A stretch of 64,000 nucleotides of DNA, taken from NCBI RefSeq assembly GCF_030622045.1, contig NZ_CP130886.1:3051557-3115556 (forward strand). The letters are read 5' to 3'. This stretch comes from Planctellipticum variicoloris (GTDB lineage: Bacteria > Planctomycetota > Planctomycetia > Planctomycetales > Planctomycetaceae). The notes beneath the pieces were generated by a model that saw only the letters and a list, made by a program, of their open reading frames with translations, was not told the origin of the DNA and did no database searches. Shown piece by piece: positions 1 through 10,125 of this stretch (positions are counted from its first letter, which is position 1; each line of letters starts with the position of its first letter). The position numbers were made by a program, and so were the translations under genes.

Positions 1-376
1 ACAGGTCGAGCGCGGTCTGCAACACGCAGACGTGACCCTCGACGCCGGCCAGGACAACTTGAAAACGTTGGTCGGGAACTTGCGCCGCGGGCGGCCAGGC
101 GAGGTCGGCTGCGGCGCTGAACCGCAGCTTCGACACGCGCCGGTCGACCAGCCCAGCCAGCTCCGGAATCATTTCGCCCAGTCCCTGGGGATATTGCTCG
201 GTGGCGACGGACGGCACGTGCAACAGCTTTGCGCCGTCGGCCAGGAGCCGGCACGCAGCGGTCAGGCGGCCGGCATCCGGCATCGCGGCGAGCAGGCGCG
301 GCTGGAGATCAATCAGGACGAGCCGGCTGCTGGCGCAGTGGAGGAGCTCCGGGCTGCGAGGCAAAGACGCGGACAT
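1..376 (-). CDS. Isochorismatase-family cysteine hydrolase, 5' part only
   Basis: The frame opens at the ATG whose last base is at 376 and runs off the left edge without a stop, so about 125 N-terminal residues are visible. Near the N-terminus it has LVLIDLQPRLL, where the Asp is the usual first catalytic residue of the family. At the truncated end it has VVLAGVEGHVCVLQTALDL, the family motif with the nucleophilic Cys. Members hydrolyse amides or vinyl ethers (isochorismatase, nicotinamidase, YcaC-like); the YcaC-like group fits best, but the substrate cannot be told. About 250 bp without a gene separates it from the divergent zinc-ribbon gene. The C-terminal third lies outside the window. 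Confidence 0.82.
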   Translation of the reverse strand, partial: MSASLPRSPELLHCASSRLVLIDLQPRLLAAMPDAGRLTAACRLLADGAKLLHVPSVATEQYPQGLGEMIPELAGLVDRRVSKLRFSAAADLAWPPAAQVPDQRFQVVLAGVEGHVCVLQTALDL

Positions 377-627
377 GCAGAGAAATCCTGGGCCAGCGAA
401 CGTCCTGTGGGAGAGTTCTGCCGGATGAAGAAATTGAATGACAGTGCAATGATGCTCGCGGATCGGGAAGGAAACTGCAATGTTCGACCGACGGTCGATC
501 GGGGACTTTGAACGATCGATGTCCCGCTTGACTGGTTCGGAATGTTCTCCGTCCGCCAGAGCGGGTAGAGTGTACAGGACTCGATGCGATCAGGGCTGGC
601 AGCAGGCATGCGCGGAACGGATGCGGA

Positions 628-1233
628 GTGACTTTGATGGAAACCCCGGCGGAGCCCTCGAACCTGGTAATCTGCCTCGGCTGCGCACAGCCGAATCCCG
701 AGGGGGTCCATTTCTGTTCCGGATGCGGGGCGCCGCTGACCTCATATGCGACAACGGCCCCCTTCGAGGGGACGCTCGCGCGGGGTTATGCCTATCGTCA
801 GGCCGTGACCGGTCGACCTCGCCTCATTGTCCTGGCCGGGGTCTGGCTGACGATGTTTCCGGCCGCGCTTGTGGGCTTCTTCCTGGTGCTCGGCAGCCTG
901 CTGATGCTTGCCGCCGCGATCTCGCACCGTGAAGCCGCGATGATCATTGGCGGCCTGTTCGCCTCCGGGGGAAGCTTTGTCGTGTTCTGGATTTCCGCAG
1001 GAATCGTGATCCGCGTCACGTGGAATTTCTTCGCCCGCGAACCTGGGCCCCGAACATCGGGACGTTCGGAATCCGCGGGCGGGGTCCCGGAGTCCGCTGC
1101 CGCAACGGGCCGGGACGAAGAAACGATGACGTGCCTCGCCTGCGGCGCACCGATTGCCGAAGGCCGGGAAGCGTGCGACTCCTGCGGGTGGTCGTACGAA
1201 AGCGAGCCGGTCGAACCTGCGCCGGTCGGCTAA
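628..1233 (+). CDS. Membrane protein with zinc ribbons at both ends
   Basis: 201 residues. It has an N-terminal CxxC...CxxC zinc ribbon (CLGCAQPNPEGVHFCSGCG), two hydrophobic segments (about residues 67-95 and 105-130) and a second ribbon near the C-terminus (CLACG...CDSCG). Both ribbons should lie on the same, probably cytoplasmic, side. Double-ribbon membrane proteins of this kind are common in planctomycetes and have no assigned function. A nearby second ATG (MTLMET) leaves a four-residue uncertainty in the start. The following SUMF1-like gene starts 85 bp downstream on the same strand. Confidence 0.7.
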   Translation: MTLMETPAEPSNLVICLGCAQPNPEGVHFCSGCGAPLTSYATTAPFEGTLARGYAYRQAVTGRPRLIVLAGVWLTMFPAALVGFFLVLGSLLMLAAAISHREAAMIIGGLFASGGSFVVFWISAGIVIRVTWNFFAREPGPRTSGRSESAGGVPESAAATGRDEETMTCLACGAPIAEGREACDSCGWSYESEPVEPAPVG

Positions 1234-1318
1234 GTCCTGTTCGCGACGTACGCAGCGAACCCGTTTCGGCTACAATTCCGCCATGCGACGTGCCCCTGAA
1301 CTGCAGGAGATTCGTGCG

Positions 1319-2125
1319 ATGTCGAGTGCGTGCTGGCTGTTCCGAACACTGGCTTGCGGGATCGTCTGTGCCACGATCAGCGTCCCGGCATGCGCCGACG
1401 ACAAGGCCGCGAACGCAGCGACGCTGCGCCCGCTCCTCGAAACCTTCGCGAAGGAATTCGTCGCCATCACTCCCGGACAGGGAAAGTTTCCGGCGACATT
1501 CCAGTTCGGGCCGCCGGACGCCACGCGCGAAGTGCGGCTGGCGGGCAGTTTCTCCCTGGCAAAGTACGAAGTCCCGCAGAATCTGTACGAGGCGGTCATG
1601 GGCGAGGAGCCCAGCCGCTGGAAAGGGCCGCGGAATTCGGTCGAAATGATGTCCGCCGCGGACGCCGAACGGTTCTGCCAGAAGATCACGGAATCGCTGC
1701 GGACCGCCGGTCTGCTCAAGGAGGGCGAAGAAATCCGGCTGCCGACCGAAGAGGAATGGGAGTATTGCTGCCGCGCCGGGACGACCACGCGCTACAGCTT
1801 TGGCGACGAGGCCCAGGGACCGGACGACCGGAGCCCCAGGGCCACTCTGCTCGACAAATACGGCTGGCACCACGGGAATGCCGCCGGCAACGACCCGCCG
1901 GTGGGTGCGCTCGCGCCGAATCCCTGGGGGCTCTACGACATGCACGGTTACCTCTGGGAATTCACCTCCGGCGGACCGCAGGGCAAAGTGGTCGTCCGGG
2001 GCGGGTCGTGGAAAGACGATTTTCAAAAGCTGACGAGCTCCTCGCGGAAAGAGCTCCCCGCAGACGCCCGCGACGACGCCATCGGATTCCGCTGCGTGAA
2101 AGCGGCGACGAAGCCGGGCCGTTGA
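1319..2125 (+). CDS. Secreted SUMF1/formylglycine-generating-enzyme-like protein
   Basis: 268 residues. I chose the ATG at 1319 because AGGAG lies about ten bases upstream and the resulting N-terminus (MSSACWLFRTLACGIVCAT, cleavage near ACA-DD) is a good signal peptide; an upstream ATG at 1283 is less likely. The family pattern is clear: LAKYEVPQNLYEAVMG, LPTEEEWEYCCRAG, NPWGLYDMHGYLWEF, VVRGGSWKDD and GFRCVKA. The fold is shared by true sulfatase-activating enzymes and by many non-catalytic extracytoplasmic proteins. The active-site cysteine pair of genuine FGE is not evident, so a structural or binding role is as likely as sulfatase maturation. No sulfatase gene is adjacent. Confidence 0.85.
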   Translation: MSSACWLFRTLACGIVCATISVPACADDKAANAATLRPLLETFAKEFVAITPGQGKFPATFQFGPPDATREVRLAGSFSLAKYEVPQNLYEAVMGEEPSRWKGPRNSVEMMSAADAERFCQKITESLRTAGLLKEGEEIRLPTEEEWEYCCRAGTTTRYSFGDEAQGPDDRSPRATLLDKYGWHHGNAAGNDPPVGALAPNPWGLYDMHGYLWEFTSGGPQGKVVVRGGSWKDDFQKLTSSSRKELPADARDDAIGFRCVKAATKPGR

Positions 2126-2184
2126 GGTGTCGCTTTTCCCAGCGGCCGGCGGATTTCGCGAATTGATCTGTTGAAGTGATGTGA

Positions 2185-4518
2185 ATGAACGGTCTGGTGC
2201 TGGCCTTTGGGTTCGGAACGCCCGCATTGTTGTGGGGCGTTTCGCTCGCCGGGCTGCCGATTCTGATTCATCTGCTGTACCGCCGGAAATACGTCGAAGT
2301 CTCCTGGGCGGCGATGCAGTTTCTGGTGGCCGCCACGCGCAAGCAGGCGCGCCGGCTGCGGATCGAGCAATGGCTGCTGCTGGCGGCGCGGGTCCTGATC
2401 ATCGCGCTGGCGGCGCTGGCCTGTTCGCGACCGACGATCGAGACGCTGGGAGCGGTCTTTCAACAGGGCCAGCCGACGCAGCGCGTCGTGGTTGTCGACG
2501 CCACTCCGAGCATGGGTTACACCGACGGACAGCGATCCCGATTTGAACAGGCGCGCGAGCTCGCACGGCGACTCCTCGAAGCGGGCCGTCCGGGAGACGC
2601 CCTGCATCTGCTGCGGATCTCCGCAGTCGATCCGCAGGTTCTGGTGCGCGGACCGGCCTATGCGACAGGCCCGGTTCTCGACGAACTGCAGCAGCTCCAA
2701 CTCTTCGACGATCGCGGCGAAGTCTCCACGGCGCTCGAACAGACCCTGAGCCTGCTCGAACTCGCGCCGGAAATCCGCCGGAAGGAAGTCTGGTTCCTGA
2801 CCGACCTGCAGGCCGGCGCGTGGCTCCCGCAGGAGGCCGACGCCGCGGCAAAGATTCGACGGCTGCTGCAGCGGCTCGCGGGCCGCTGCCAGTTGCACTT
2901 TGTCGATGTGGGGCAGACCGCCGCGGCCAACCTGGCGGTGACCCGTTTCGACTCCAGCGCCGAAGTTCTGCTCGCCGGTCGGCCGGCCCCAATGAGCGCC
3001 ACCGTCCGAAATTTTTCGCCGACGGCCCGGAACGGCGTCACCGTCGAATTGCTGGTGAATGGCAGGCTCGTCGACACCCGGCGAAGCGATCTTCCGCCAG
3101 CTCAGGAGGTCGCGCTCGAATTCCAGCCGGTTCTGGGAGGGGGGGAAACTCGCGTCGAGATCCGCCTTCCCGAAGACGGTCTGCGGCTGGACGACCGCCG
3201 GCGGCTGACGTTCGCCGTGCGGGACGAAATTCGACTGCTGCTGGTCAACGGCCAACCGAGCGGGCTGCCGCTGGAGAATGCCACGGACTTTCTCCGGCTG
3301 GCGCTGGATCCCTCAAACGGGACCAGCCTCGGAACCAGCCCGTTCCGGCCCACCGTGATTACCGAAGGCGAGCTGCTCGGTACGGACCTGTCGCAATACG
3401 ACGGCATCTTCCTCTGCAACGTCGCGCAGTTCACCGAGCGCGAGGCCGAAGTCCTCCGCCGATTTGCAATGGCAGGCGGCGGCGTCGTCTTCGCGCTGGG
3501 CGACCAGGTTCGCGCCGAAAGCTACAACCAGGTGCTGGGCTCCGGAGAGACCCCGCTGCTGCCCGCCCGGCTCGTCGAACGAGTCGGGGAGACGGGGGGC
3601 AGTCAGGTCTTCGAGTTCGCGGCCGATGAATTTGAACACCCGATCGTGAAGCCCTTTGAAGGGAACCCAGGGGCCGGTCTGGAACTGACGCGGACCTTCG
3701 CCTACTTCAAAGCAGCGCTCGACGATCGAGGCGGGCGAGTGGCGCTCGCCTTCGACGACGGCGACCCTGCAATTGTCGAGAAGCCTCTCGGGAAGGGGCG
3801 CTGCATCCTGATCACCACCTCGCTGGATCGTCGCTGGAGCACATGGGCGGTCTGGGGGCACAGCTTCATCCCGCTGATGCACGAGTCGGCCCTGTTCGCC
3901 GTCGGCGGTCGCTGGAAAGACCGCTCGATTCTGGCCGGCCAGAACTTCGAACTCGATTCGGGGGCTGGGGACCAGAGTCGCACGATCACGGTCAAGTCGC
4001 CGGACGGCCAGATCCAGCAACTCGCAACCGGACCGGGCGGCGAGAACTCGCTCCCGGCTCCGCGGGCCGGCTTCTACGAATTGCAGGGCGGCCCCCCGCA
4101 GAACCTTACCGAATGGCTCGCGGTCAATGGCGATCCGCGCGAGAGCGACCTGGCCACGCTGCAGGAGGAAGACCTTCGAACGGAACTGCTTCCGGGAGTC
4201 AACGTGACCTGTCACACCTCGCTGCCCGAACGGCTGGGAAGTTCGGAAGCCGCCGTCGGCCCCGGAGCCCGCACCGGGACGGGCCTGGCCCGGTCGCTGC
4301 TGCTCTGCGTGCTGGCGCTGCTGCTCGTCGAGCCCTTCCTGGCGTGGAGCACATCGCTCGGCCTGCTCCTGCTGGGAGGACTCGCCGTCGCGACAACGAC
4401 GGTGCTCCTCTGGAGCAGTCTGCCGGGCCTCGCACTGCTGCTGGCGCTGGCGTCGCTGGCCGGAGGCGTCTGGTATCTCCGCCGTGCGTCCGCCACTCTG
4501 GCGACAGCCCCGCGGTAA
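2185..4518 (+). CDS. BatA-domain / von Willebrand A membrane protein
   Basis: 777 residues. The N-terminus has the BatA pattern: a hydrophobic segment (ALLWGVSLAGLPILIHLL), then the RRKYVEVSWAAMQFL stretch and a second membrane helix (about residues 65-82). A VWA-like domain begins VVVVDATPSMGYTDG; the metal site is DATPS instead of the canonical DxSxS, so metal binding may be altered. The middle holds beta-rich domains and a class I glutamine-amidotransferase-like fold (DGIFLCNVAQFTEREAEVL). At the C-terminus are two or three membrane helices. Planctomycete relatives usually sit with MoxR ATPase and DUF58 genes; none is nearby here. A substrate-binding or chaperone-like envelope role is inference. 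Confidence 0.83.
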   Translation: MNGLVLAFGFGTPALLWGVSLAGLPILIHLLYRRKYVEVSWAAMQFLVAATRKQARRLRIEQWLLLAARVLIIALAALACSRPTIETLGAVFQQGQPTQRVVVVDATPSMGYTDGQRSRFEQARELARRLLEAGRPGDALHLLRISAVDPQVLVRGPAYATGPVLDELQQLQLFDDRGEVSTALEQTLSLLELAPEIRRKEVWFLTDLQAGAWLPQEADAAAKIRRLLQRLAGRCQLHFVDVGQTAAANLAVTRFDSSAEVLLAGRPAPMSATVRNFSPTARNGVTVELLVNGRLVDTRRSDLPPAQEVALEFQPVLGGGETRVEIRLPEDGLRLDDRRRLTFAVRDEIRLLLVNGQPSGLPLENATDFLRLALDPSNGTSLGTSPFRPTVITEGELLGTDLSQYDGIFLCNVAQFTEREAEVLRRFAMAGGGVVFALGDQVRAESYNQVLGSGETPLLPARLVERVGETGGSQVFEFAADEFEHPIVKPFEGNPGAGLELTRTFAYFKAALDDRGGRVALAFDDGDPAIVEKPLGKGRCILITTSLDRRWSTWAVWGHSFIPLMHESALFAVGGRWKDRSILAGQNFELDSGAGDQSRTITVKSPDGQIQQLATGPGGENSLPAPRAGFYELQGGPPQNLTEWLAVNGDPRESDLATLQEEDLRTELLPGVNVTCHTSLPERLGSSEAAVGPGARTGTGLARSLLLCVLALLLVEPFLAWSTSLGLLLLGGLAVATTTVLLWSSLPGLALLLALASLAGGVWYLRRASATLATAPR

Positions 4519-4520
4519 AA

Positions 4521-4549
4521 CGCAGGGGCGCGCCACAAGGCTCCCTGCG
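4521..4549. terminator. Hairpin between convergent genes
   Basis: CGCAGGG (4521-4527) pairs with CCCTGCG (4543-4549) across a 15-nt loop, in the 38-bp gap between the convergent BatA-domain and UDP-glucuronate decarboxylase genes. There is no clear T tract, so terminator function is inferred from position. Confidence 0.35.
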
Positions 4550-4556
4550 GCGTCGC

Positions 4557-5495
4557 TCAAGCCAGGCCGAGTTCCTTCCGGTAATACGGAACGGTGCGGG
4601 CCAGACCGGCCGCCAGGTTGACTTGCGGCTCCCAGTTGAGCAGCCGTTTCGCCCGCGTGATATCCGGACAGCGCTGCTTCGGGTCGTCTTTCGGCAGCGG
4701 TTCGTGCACGATCTTTGAGGACGAACCCGTCGCCTTGAGAACCTCCTCGGCCAGTTCGAGCATCGTGAACTCGCCCGGGTTGCCGATGTTGACCGGACCG
4801 ATCTCCTCGTCCTGATCCATCAGCGCCATGAAGCCGCGGATCAGGTCGTCGCAATAGCAGAAGGAGCGGGTCTGCAACCCGTCTCCGTAAACAGTCAGCG
4901 GCAGGCCCTTGAGCGCCTGGACGATGAAGTTCGAAATGACGCGGCCGTCGTTCGGATCCATCCGCGGACCGTACGTATTAAAAATCCGCACGATCCGGAC
5001 TTCGACGCCGTGGGCGAGGTGGTAGTTGATGCAGAGCGACTCGGCGACGCGTTTCCCCTCGTCATAGCAGCTTCGCGGACCGATCGGATTGACGTTGCCC
5101 CAGTAGTCTTCGGTCTGCGGATGGACCGACGGGTCGCCGTAGACTTCCGACGTCGACGCCTGCAGCACTCGGGCGCGGCAGCGCTTGGCCAATCCCAGAA
5201 TATTCACCATGCCGACCGTGGACGTCTTGATCGTCTTGATCGGGTTGTACTGGTAGGCCACCGGCGAGGCCGGACACGCCAGGTTATAGATCTGGTCGGC
5301 TTCGAGGTAGAACGGGTGGACGATGTCCTGCCGGATGACTTCGAAGCGGGGATTCCCCATCAGATGGAGGATATTGTCCTTCCGCCCGGTGAAGAAGTTG
5401 TCGACGCAGATGACGTTGTCGCCCCGTTCGAGCAGCCGCTCGCAGAGATGGCTGCCGAGGAAACCGGCGCCGCCGGTCACGCAGATTGTTCGCAT
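4557..5495 (-). CDS. UDP-glucuronate decarboxylase (UDP-xylose synthase)
   Basis: 312 residues, full length for the soluble UXS family. It has the Rossmann NAD motif GGAGFLG near the N-terminus, [20 protein letters not shown], the STSEVYGDP segment and the YxxxK pair in [11 protein letters not shown], plus the family-typical [20 protein letters not shown] stretch. It converts UDP-glucuronate to UDP-xylose via a 4-keto intermediate. It is the last gene of a three-gene minus-strand unit, 58 bp after the UDP-glucose dehydrogenase that makes its substrate, which supports the assignment. The product probably feeds exopolysaccharide or glycan synthesis. Confidence 0.93.
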   Translation of the reverse strand: MRTICVTGGAGFLGSHLCERLLERGDNVICVDNFFTGRKDNILHLMGNPRFEVIRQDIVHPFYLEADQIYNLACPASPVAYQYNPIKTIKTSTVGMVNILGLAKRCRARVLQASTSEVYGDPSVHPQTEDYWGNVNPIGPRSCYDEGKRVAESLCINYHLAHGVEVRIVRIFNTYGPRMDPNDGRVISNFIVQALKGLPLTVYGDGLQTRSFCYCDDLIRGFMALMDQDEEIGPVNIGNPGEFTMLELAEEVLKATGSSSKIVHEPLPKDDPKQRCPDITRAKRLLNWEPQVNLAAGLARTVPYYRKELGLA

Positions 5496-5553
5496 GGGAG
5501 TCCGTCGATCTTCGAGGAAAAGGGGATGCCGTCCAGAGGGGGTTCGGAAGAGA

Positions 5554-6861
5554 TCAGGTGTTGTGCAGTCCGATGCCGGAGTAAACGAAGCCCCGCGCCG
5601 CCATCTGCTGCGGATCCCACAGATTCCGGCCGTCGAAAATCACCGGCGACTTCAGCTTGTGCAGCAGGTACTCAAAATCCGGGTTCCGGAACTCCTGCCA
5701 CTCGGTCAGGATACACAGCGCATCCGCCCCCTCCAGCGTATCGTAATGGTGGGCGCAGTACGTCAGCCGGTCGCCGTAAATCGCCTTGACATTCTCGATC
5801 GCCACCGGGTCGTGAACGGTGACCGCCGCGCCGGCCTTCAGCAGTTGCTCGATCAGAACCAGCGAAGGCGCCTCGCGGATATCGTCGGTGCGCGGCTTGA
5901 AGGACAATCCCCACACCGCGATCTTCCGGCCCGACAGGTTTCCTTCGAAGTGCTGCCGCAGTTTGTGGAACAGCACGTGCTTCTGGTGGTCGTTGACTTC
6001 ATCGACCGCCTCCAGCACCTGCGGCTTGAGGCCGTGCTTCTCGGAGACGGCGATCAGAGCCCGCACGTCCTTCGGGAAGCAGGACCCGCCGTAGCCCACG
6101 CCCGGAAACAGGAACTGGAAGCCAATCCGCTGATCGTGGCCGATCCCCCGGCGGACATCGTTGATATTCGCGCCGACGGCCTCGCAGAGGTTGGCCATCT
6201 CGTTGATGAAACTGATCTTGGTGGCGAGCATGCAGTTCGCCACGTACTTGGTCATTTCGGCGCTTTCGAGCCCCATCGACAGGAACGGATTCTCCGTCCG
6301 GAGGAACGGTCGATAGAGCTCCCGCATCGTCTCGGCGACTTCGGGCCGCAGCACGCCCACCACGACGCGGTCCGGGCGCGTGAAGTCCTCAATGGCGCAA
6401 CCTTCCTTGAGGAACTCGGGATTCGAACAGATGTTGATCTCGCGACCGGTAAGCTGCTTCAAACGGTCATAGACCCCCCGATTCGTACCGACGGGAACCG
6501 TGCTCTTGACGACAACCACGGCGTCGGCCGCCAGGTGCGGCGCGAGTTGCTCGGTCACCTTCCACAGAGCCGACAGATCCGCCGCGCCGTCGTCCCCCTG
6601 CGGCGTTCCCACGGCGATAAACACGCACTGCGCCTGCGGAATCACTTCCGCCAGCGACGTCGTGAAATGCAGCCGTCCCGCCTTGGCGTTCCGGATCACG
6701 AGTTCGGTGAGTCCCGGCTCGTAGATCGGAATCTCTCCCCGCTTCAGCCCCTCGATCTTCTGCTGGTTGACGTCGACGCACGTCACGTCGTTTCCGCTGT
6801 CGGCAAAGCAGGTGCCGGTCACCAGTCCCACGTAACCCGTTCCGATCATGACGACGCGCAT
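5554..6861 (-). CDS. ugd: UDP-glucose 6-dehydrogenase
   Basis: 435 residues, typical length. It begins with the NAD-binding [19 protein letters not shown] motif and carries [16 protein letters not shown] with the catalytic Cys, followed by the C-terminal UDP-binding domain ([16 protein letters not shown]). It performs the two-step NAD-dependent oxidation of UDP-glucose to UDP-glucuronate. It lies between the epimerase (60 bp upstream) and UDP-glucuronate decarboxylase (58 bp downstream), so the operon makes UDP-glucuronate and at least two sugars derived from it. Confidence 0.95.
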   Translation of the reverse strand: MRVVMIGTGYVGLVTGTCFADSGNDVTCVDVNQQKIEGLKRGEIPIYEPGLTELVIRNAKAGRLHFTTSLAEVIPQAQCVFIAVGTPQGDDGAADLSALWKVTEQLAPHLAADAVVVVKSTVPVGTNRGVYDRLKQLTGREINICSNPEFLKEGCAIEDFTRPDRVVVGVLRPEVAETMRELYRPFLRTENPFLSMGLESAEMTKYVANCMLATKISFINEMANLCEAVGANINDVRRGIGHDQRIGFQFLFPGVGYGGSCFPKDVRALIAVSEKHGLKPQVLEAVDEVNDHQKHVLFHKLRQHFEGNLSGRKIAVWGLSFKPRTDDIREAPSLVLIEQLLKAGAAVTVHDPVAIENVKAIYGDRLTYCAHHYDTLEGADALCILTEWQEFRNPDFEYLLHKLKSPVIFDGRNLWDPQQMAARGFVYSGIGLHNT

Positions 6862-6921
6862 AAGAGTCTTTCTTCCGCTTTCTGAAATGTTCTGACGCCG
6901 ATCCGGACGGACTCCGGGATT

Positions 6922-7929
6922 TCAGACGCCGTGATAGCCGCGATACCACTTCACAAATTGTTCGACGCCCGCTTCGATCGGCGTCGACGGTTTGAATCCG
7001 ACGTCGCGAGTCAGATCTTCGACGTCAGCATAGGTCGCCGGGACATCCCCCGGTTGCATCGGCAGCAGGTTCTTCACCGCTTTTTCGCCGAGACTGTGTT
7101 CGAGCGTCTCAATCAACCGCATCAGCTCCACCGGCTGGTTGTTGCCGATGTTGTAGACGCGGTAGGGAGCAAAACTTGCGGCCGGATCCGGGCGATCGCC
7201 CGACCAGTTCGGATCCGGGGCCGCGATCCGGTCGGCGGTTCGCACGACCCCTTCGACAATGTCGTCGATGTAGGTGAAATCCCGCTGCATCCGGCCTTCG
7301 TTGAACACGTCAATCGGCCGCCCTGCCAGGATCGCCTCGGTAAAGAGCCAGAGGGCCATATCGGGCCGGCCCCAGGGTCCGTAGACCGTGAAGAACCGGA
7401 GGCCGGTCGTCGGCAGGCGATACAGGTGACTGTAGGAATGGGCCATCAGTTCGTTGGCCTTCTTCGTCGCCGCGTACAGGCTGACGGGATGGTCGACGTT
7501 CTGGTGCACCGAAAACGGCATCTGCGTGTTCGCGCCGTAAACGCTGCTGGACGACGCATAGACGAAGTGCCCGACTTCGTGCCGCCGGCAGGCTTCCAGC
7601 ACATTGGCGAACCCGACCAGATTGCTGTCGATATAGGCCTGCGGATGCGTCAGCGAATATCGCACGCCCGCCTGGGCGGCAAGATGAATCACGACGTCAA
7701 ATCGTTCGGAGGCAAACAGTCCGGTCAGTCCGTCGGCGTCCGTCAGATCGAGATGCGCGAAGCGAAATCCGGGATGTCCGGTCAATTGAGCCAGGCGGTC
7801 CTGCTTGAGTTGTACCGAATAATACGAATTGAGGTTATCGAGACCGATGACCGTATCGCCCCGTTCCAGCAGCGACCGGCAGGTATGCATTCCGATGAAG
7901 CCCGCGGCTCCCGTCACCAGGTATTTCAT
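6922..7929 (-). CDS. NAD-dependent UDP-sugar epimerase, probably UDP-glucuronate 4-epimerase
   Basis: 335 residues from the ATG at 7929 ([15 protein letters not shown]), which places the GxxGxxG motif at the N-terminus; an upstream in-frame ATG at 7986 adds 19 residues of no domain character. It shows YAATKKANE with the catalytic Tyr and Lys, [18 protein letters not shown] typical of the UDP-glucuronate 4-epimerase group, and [13 protein letters not shown] near the C-terminus. It is first in the three-gene nucleotide-sugar operon. UDP-galacturonate is the expected product; a related epimerase specificity cannot be excluded from sequence alone. Confidence 0.88.
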   Translation of the reverse strand: MKYLVTGAAGFIGMHTCRSLLERGDTVIGLDNLNSYYSVQLKQDRLAQLTGHPGFRFAHLDLTDADGLTGLFASERFDVVIHLAAQAGVRYSLTHPQAYIDSNLVGFANVLEACRRHEVGHFVYASSSSVYGANTQMPFSVHQNVDHPVSLYAATKKANELMAHSYSHLYRLPTTGLRFFTVYGPWGRPDMALWLFTEAILAGRPIDVFNEGRMQRDFTYIDDIVEGVVRTADRIAAPDPNWSGDRPDPAASFAPYRVYNIGNNQPVELMRLIETLEHSLGEKAVKNLLPMQPGDVPATYADVEDLTRDVGFKPSTPIEAGVEQFVKWYRGYHGV

Positions 7930-8247
7930 CGTCTGCCAGCACCCTGCAAACCGTCGGCCGGAATATCGTGGTCTGAGCGCCGTCACCCGACAGGCCCGGA
8001 CTTGTAAAAGCGGAACACGCTGCGCCGCCTCGCCGAATCATGAGTCCCCAGCTAATCCGAAGGATGGACCGCTGTAAACCCCACCTCAACCACCGAAAGC
8101 CGCGCAGCAGAGGAAAGGCCGGCAAGAAATACGCACTTTGCGCAAGGCACCCATTTTTCCGACGGGTGGCATTGTCGCACGGCGGGAGGCACGATGCACA
8201 CAGAACGCAGCGCCGACATGATCGACACAATCGGCCCCTCTCAATTG
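7930..8247. other. Intergenic, no feature recognised
   Basis: Region between two minus-strand genes, upstream of the nucleotide-sugar operon. I see no convincing ORF, hairpin or repeat. The operon promoter is expected here but no clear -35/-10 pair stands out. Confidence 0.3.
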
Positions 8248-9198
8248 TCACGCCGCCTTGCGGCGGACGCGCGGCTCGCTCTTCCAGCGACGATGCACCC
8301 AGAAATACTGCTCCGGCGCGCGACGGATCGCAGTCTCCAGCGCGCGGGTGTAATCCTGCGTCATCTCCCGGACGGCGTCGCTCCCCGGATACTCCCGCGG
8401 ATCGAAGACGCCGTCGCAATGCATCGAGAAGCGGACCCAGGGGGCCGCCGCAAAATCGTCGGTCTCCCGCATCGTGCTGCCAACCACGATCAATGCGTCG
8501 TATTCGATCGCCAGCAGGGCGATCGACTTGAACGTGCTGGCCGGGACGCCGAAGAAATCGACGAACAGCCCCCGCGAACCAGCGTCCTGGTCCCCCAGCA
8601 GCCCGACATGCCCCCCCCGCTGCAGCAGGGTCAGCATCTCGTCAAAGTCCCCCTTCTTCAGCAGCAACCGGTGACCGGTCGACTCGCGATAGCGGGCAAA
8701 CCAGTCGTGAAGATAGGGGTTGTCCATCTCCCGTGCGATGACTCCCATGGGAAAGTCCCACAGGCCGAAGATTGTGATGCCGGCCTCCCAGTTTCCAAAG
8801 TGGCCGCTGAGCAGCAGCACGCGCCGGCCTGAGCACATCGCTTCGACGGTCGGCCGATGGCTTTCGAAGGCGATGATGTCCCGGTAGCTGTGCAGGTGGA
8901 CCTTGCGGGTCGACTGCACCATTTCCGCGACCATTCGGAACAGATGCACCCACATCCGATAAACCGTCCGGTCGATTTCGCGTTCCGAGAGCTGATCGCC
9001 AAACGCCCGCTGCAGATTCTCCCGGGCCACCGGAAAACGGGACCAGCGGCGCGGCAGGCAGTAATGCACGATAAACGCCAGCGACTCGGCGGCGCGCGCA
9101 GTCACTCTCGGCGAAAGGGCGTCGATCACGCACACGATCAGCCGGAACAGCAGATACTCCAGCCGATGGCGCAAGTTCCGTACGCTCACAGCGGTCAC
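8248..9198 (-). CDS. LpxL/HtrB-family acyltransferase
   Basis: 316 residues, normal for lipid A biosynthesis lauroyl/myristoyl acyltransferases. The HxxxxE catalytic motif is present in LLLSGHFGNWEAG, followed by RMVAEMVQ- and LGDQDAGSRGLFVDFFG-type segments, the latter a family hallmark. An N-terminal hydrophobic region (LLFRLIVCVIDAL) anchors it to the inner membrane. It should transfer an acyl chain from acyl-ACP to a lipid A precursor or related lipid, consistent with a diderm envelope. It is separated from the sugar operon by 318 bp and is probably transcribed separately. Confidence 0.88.
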   Translation of the reverse strand: MTAVSVRNLRHRLEYLLFRLIVCVIDALSPRVTARAAESLAFIVHYCLPRRWSRFPVARENLQRAFGDQLSEREIDRTVYRMWVHLFRMVAEMVQSTRKVHLHSYRDIIAFESHRPTVEAMCSGRRVLLLSGHFGNWEAGITIFGLWDFPMGVIAREMDNPYLHDWFARYRESTGHRLLLKKGDFDEMLTLLQRGGHVGLLGDQDAGSRGLFVDFFGVPASTFKSIALLAIEYDALIVVGSTMRETDDFAAAPWVRFSMHCDGVFDPREYPGSDAVREMTQDYTRALETAIRRAPEQYFWVHRRWKSEPRVRRKAA

Positions 9199-9330
9199 TC
9201 CATTGACCGGGAATCCAACATCTGCGACGCAGTCTGCCGGGAAATCCGTCCCCCGTCAATTCCGAACAGCCGTAACGGCCGCCTGCGACCGGATTTCGGC
9301 CCGCAGGCGGCTGCCGGCTGCAGACCGAAA

Positions 9331-9924
9331 CTACTTGAGAGACTTCACCAGCTCAATGATCGCCTTGCTGTCCTCGGCCGCCTTGACCGTCGTGTTCTTC
9401 TGGGCAATCTTGCCAGCCTTGTCGACCACGAACGTCCATCGTTGTGTCGTCACATTCCGAACCAGCGTTTCCTCCTTGCCGTCAATCTGGGCCTTGACCG
9501 ATTTCTCGCCCTTCGTGTGAGGCACGCCGAACTTGGCGGCAACGTCACCGTCAACATCGGCCAGCAGCGGAAAATTCAGGTCGTGGGCCTTCTTGAAAAG
9601 CTGGTGATTCCGGACGGAGTCGCCGCTGACGCCGACGACTTCAACCCCCATCTCGGTCAAGGTCTTCATGTCGTCCCGGAAACCGCAGGCCTGCTTCGTG
9701 CAGCCCCCCGTCATGTCGGCCGGGTAGAAGTAGACGACGACGATCTTCTTGCCGAAATGGTCGGCAGAGCTCCACGCCTTCCCGGAATCGTCCTGGACTT
9801 CGAATTTCGGCGCCGCGTCGCCGACCTTCAGGTCCACGTCCGCCGCTTGAACGGAAGCATCTACACTCATCAGCAGTACCCCAGTCATCATCACGCCCAG
9901 CCAGCCACGCAGTTGACGCAACAT
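9331..9924 (-). CDS. Exported peroxiredoxin (BCP/PrxQ-like)
   Basis: 197 residues from the ATG at 9924, preceded by GGGAG; an upstream ATG adds 16 residues. The first 28 residues form a signal peptide (LGVMMTGVLLMSVDASVQA). The AhpC/TSA domain has PADMTGGCTKQACGFRDD, with peroxidatic Cys75 and a second Cys80 five residues on, the PrxQ arrangement. The usual Pro of TPGCT is Gly. It should reduce peroxides in the periplasm using an unknown thiol partner. The insertion VKAQIDGKEETLVRNVTTQR precedes the C-terminal strand. Confidence 0.9.
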   Translation of the reverse strand: MLRQLRGWLGVMMTGVLLMSVDASVQAADVDLKVGDAAPKFEVQDDSGKAWSSADHFGKKIVVVYFYPADMTGGCTKQACGFRDDMKTLTEMGVEVVGVSGDSVRNHQLFKKAHDLNFPLLADVDGDVAAKFGVPHTKGEKSVKAQIDGKEETLVRNVTTQRWTFVVDKAGKIAQKNTTVKAAEDSKAIIELVKSLK

Positions 9925-10125
9925 TTTGCTCTCCCGGTTTGTGAAGTTTTGACGAGATCGTGTCCGCCGCAACCCGCTTTCCTGCTAGGGCTTGTGTTGC
10001 GACGACGGGTCTTCCGAGTAGCATAGAGCCTGCACGAGCAGCCCGTCAATTCGCGGCACGTGTTGGTCCGTCTCGTTTCCGCCCGGTTCGACGCCATCAG
10101 ACCGTTGGCCGCCTCAGGACTCCGC

